A stretch of 14,280 nucleotides of DNA from Planctomycetota bacterium (lineage in GTDB: Bacteria; Planctomycetota; Phycisphaerae; Phycisphaerales; SM1A02), in the NCBI GenBank assembly GCA_022567855.1, contig JADFGE010000026.1, positions 1-14,280 on the forward strand, given 5' to 3'. Shown in pieces: positions 13,441-14,280 of the stretch. Numbering within the stretch: position 1 is the stretch's first letter; every line of letters starts with the position of its first letter. Made by a program: the position numbers and the translations under genes. The notes beneath the pieces were generated by a model, which saw only the letters and a program-made list of their open reading frames with translations, made no database searches and was not told the DNA's origin.

Positions 13441-14280
13441 ATGGCAAAGAAACCGTCTGCCAAACGAAAAATACGATGCTACCTGTGCGGGCGAGGGCTC
13501 GAGGTCTCCACCAAGACCATGAGCACAACCTGCCCGGGGTGTAACCGCGCCATCAAGATCGAGGACGTGCTCGTGAAGAGTTACGTCCCGGTGAACGAGC
13601 TCCAAACGTGCGGGCGAATCAAGATTACCAAACGCGGCCGGGTCGCCGCCAGACAGATTCAGAGCGGCGAGGGCATCGAGTGTGAAGGGGCGATTGACGC
13701 CAACATCGAGACCGAGGGCAAAATGAAACTCACAAGGCTAATATCGTATGTGTCTATTGGTGTGCGTAAAAAAGAAGGGGATGATCTCCTTAGCGATGAA
13801 CGAGAACTTTTAAAAAGTGCTGTGCTGGCCTCTGAGTCATTTGTTGAAGAGGTGGGCGAGGGAAGTGCACAAGAGATAAAAGTGCACGGACGCCCCATCG
13901 AGACAGCCATAGCAATATACGGACTTGAACACGGTCTATTACAAAAGGAACTTGAAATAGAAAACAAACGCCTTGATCTGCTCCATTTTGAGTCAAAGAG
14001 GCGTTTTGGTGGATCGATAAATATATTACCGCGGTCAAAAAAGAATCGTCTCTACGTAAGTGGTGCTCCCGAAATGCTTGTTGACAGCGCAACACACATT
14101 TATGTTGACGGAAAAAAAGTACTGTTTACACAAGCTAAGAAAAAGCAATTTAAAAGCGCGCAATTAAGGAGTAGTAGAGAAGGGAAGCGGCTCATCGGTG
14201 TTGGCTATAAAGATGTCGATTGTGACACCCTCCCTGTTCGGTGGGAAGAAAACAAACCTGATCCATTAACCGAAAACCTT
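13441..14280 (+). CDS. zinc-ribbon bactofilin-like start joined to P-type ATPase segment (chimeric, runs off window)
   Basis: One frame of 280 codons is open to the window end. Residues 1-90 are a zinc ribbon (C13, C16, C31, C34 in CYLCGRGL...CPGC) followed by bactofilin-like strands (LQTCGRIKITKRGRVAARQI, GIECEGAIDANIETEG), fitting a second bactofilin after the first. From about residue 91 the protein becomes the N-domain of a P-type cation ATPase: TEGKMKLTRL as found right after the DKTGTL motif, then GRPIETA (150-156), HFESKRRFGGS (182-192) and YVSGAPEML (205-213; the usual KGAPE lysine is Ser). The ATPase part has no membrane segments and no phosphorylated aspartate, because the sequence before TEGK is bactofilin. 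Base and codon use change at the same point, to AT-rich with ATA, TTA and AGA codons. I read this as two unrelated genes joined, probably in assembly. Confidence 0.8.
   Translation, partial: MAKKPSAKRKIRCYLCGRGLEVSTKTMSTTCPGCNRAIKIEDVLVKSYVPVNELQTCGRIKITKRGRVAARQIQSGEGIECEGAIDANIETEGKMKLTRLISYVSIGVRKKEGDDLLSDERELLKSAVLASESFVEEVGEGSAQEIKVHGRPIETAIAIYGLEHGLLQKELEIENKRLDLLHFESKRRFGGSINILPRSKKNRLYVSGAPEMLVDSATHIYVDGKKVLFTQAKKKQFKSAQLRSSREGKRLIGVGYKDVDCDTLPVRWEENKPDPLTENL
13711..13731. other. probable chimeric junction
   Basis: The join between bactofilin-like and ATPase sequence falls in or next to ACCGAGGGCAAAATG. Those bases encode TEGKM, which suits both parents: bactofilin repeats often continue ...TEGKV, and P-type ATPases have DKTGTLTEGKM. 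Left of it the DNA is GC-rich like the rest of the window; right of it the DNA is clearly AT-richer to position 14280. Confidence 0.7.

Noticed and set aside
13659..13967. Minus-strand open frame across the chimeric junction
   Set aside because: Antisense to the continuous plus-strand frame that carries recognisable bactofilin-like and ATPase motifs; Ser-rich shadow composition.

Overview
The window reads as a GC-rich chromosomal stretch of a planctomycete-like bacterium, probably Phycisphaerae-like. The reasons are a membrane protein with a C-terminal CxxC zinc ribbon of a kind common in that phylum, a bactofilin followed by a zinc-ribbon bactofilin, a single-chain class II glycyl-tRNA synthetase, weak or absent Shine-Dalgarno sites before many genes, and many short GC-rich palindromic and tandem repeats in the spacers. 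This assignment is inference from family resemblance; no marker gene settles it.

Layout, left to right. 1-677: a minus-strand fragment whose first ~27 residues look like the N-terminus of pilus protein PilM, otherwise nothing recognisable. 678-3403 (+): mtaB, a tRNA methylthiotransferase, overlapping by 4 nt a gene for a protein with four S1 RNA-binding domains. 3404-3620: an 8-bp tandem repeat and a nested palindromic repeat. 3621-5038 (-): a zinc-ribbon membrane protein and a conserved hypothetical protein, separated by a repeat-rich spacer. 5317-6402 (+): pdxA, vitamin B6 synthesis. 6403-6588: a REP-like repeat and a strong hairpin. 6589-8335 (-): a probable three-gene export or metal-handling unit (Cys-rich exported protein, HMA-domain lipoprotein, outer-membrane barrel). 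8458-8949 (+): a RAYT-like HUH transposase flanked closely on both sides by inverted copies of the same REP-like repeat found after pdxA. 9088-11333 (+): glycyl-tRNA synthetase and a downstream unknown gene. 11486-12652 (-): dinB, translesion polymerase IV. 12892-13320 (+): bactofilin. 13441-14280 (+): a zinc-ribbon bactofilin-like start that turns in frame into the nucleotide-binding region of a P-type cation ATPase.

Most of the genes are unrelated housekeeping functions (tRNA modification, translation, cofactor synthesis, tRNA charging, DNA damage tolerance, cytoskeleton). The two most notable signals are the REP/RAYT arrangement, with a 30-bp element present in identical copies more than 2.5 kb apart and a diverged inverted copy just ahead of the transposase, and the abrupt change near 13711-13731. 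There the sequence switches to AT-richer DNA with different codon use, at a point where a bactofilin-like and a P-type ATPase motif can share the residues TEGK. The last ~550 bases probably come from another organism (assembly chimera), and should not be read as a real fusion without read-level evidence.
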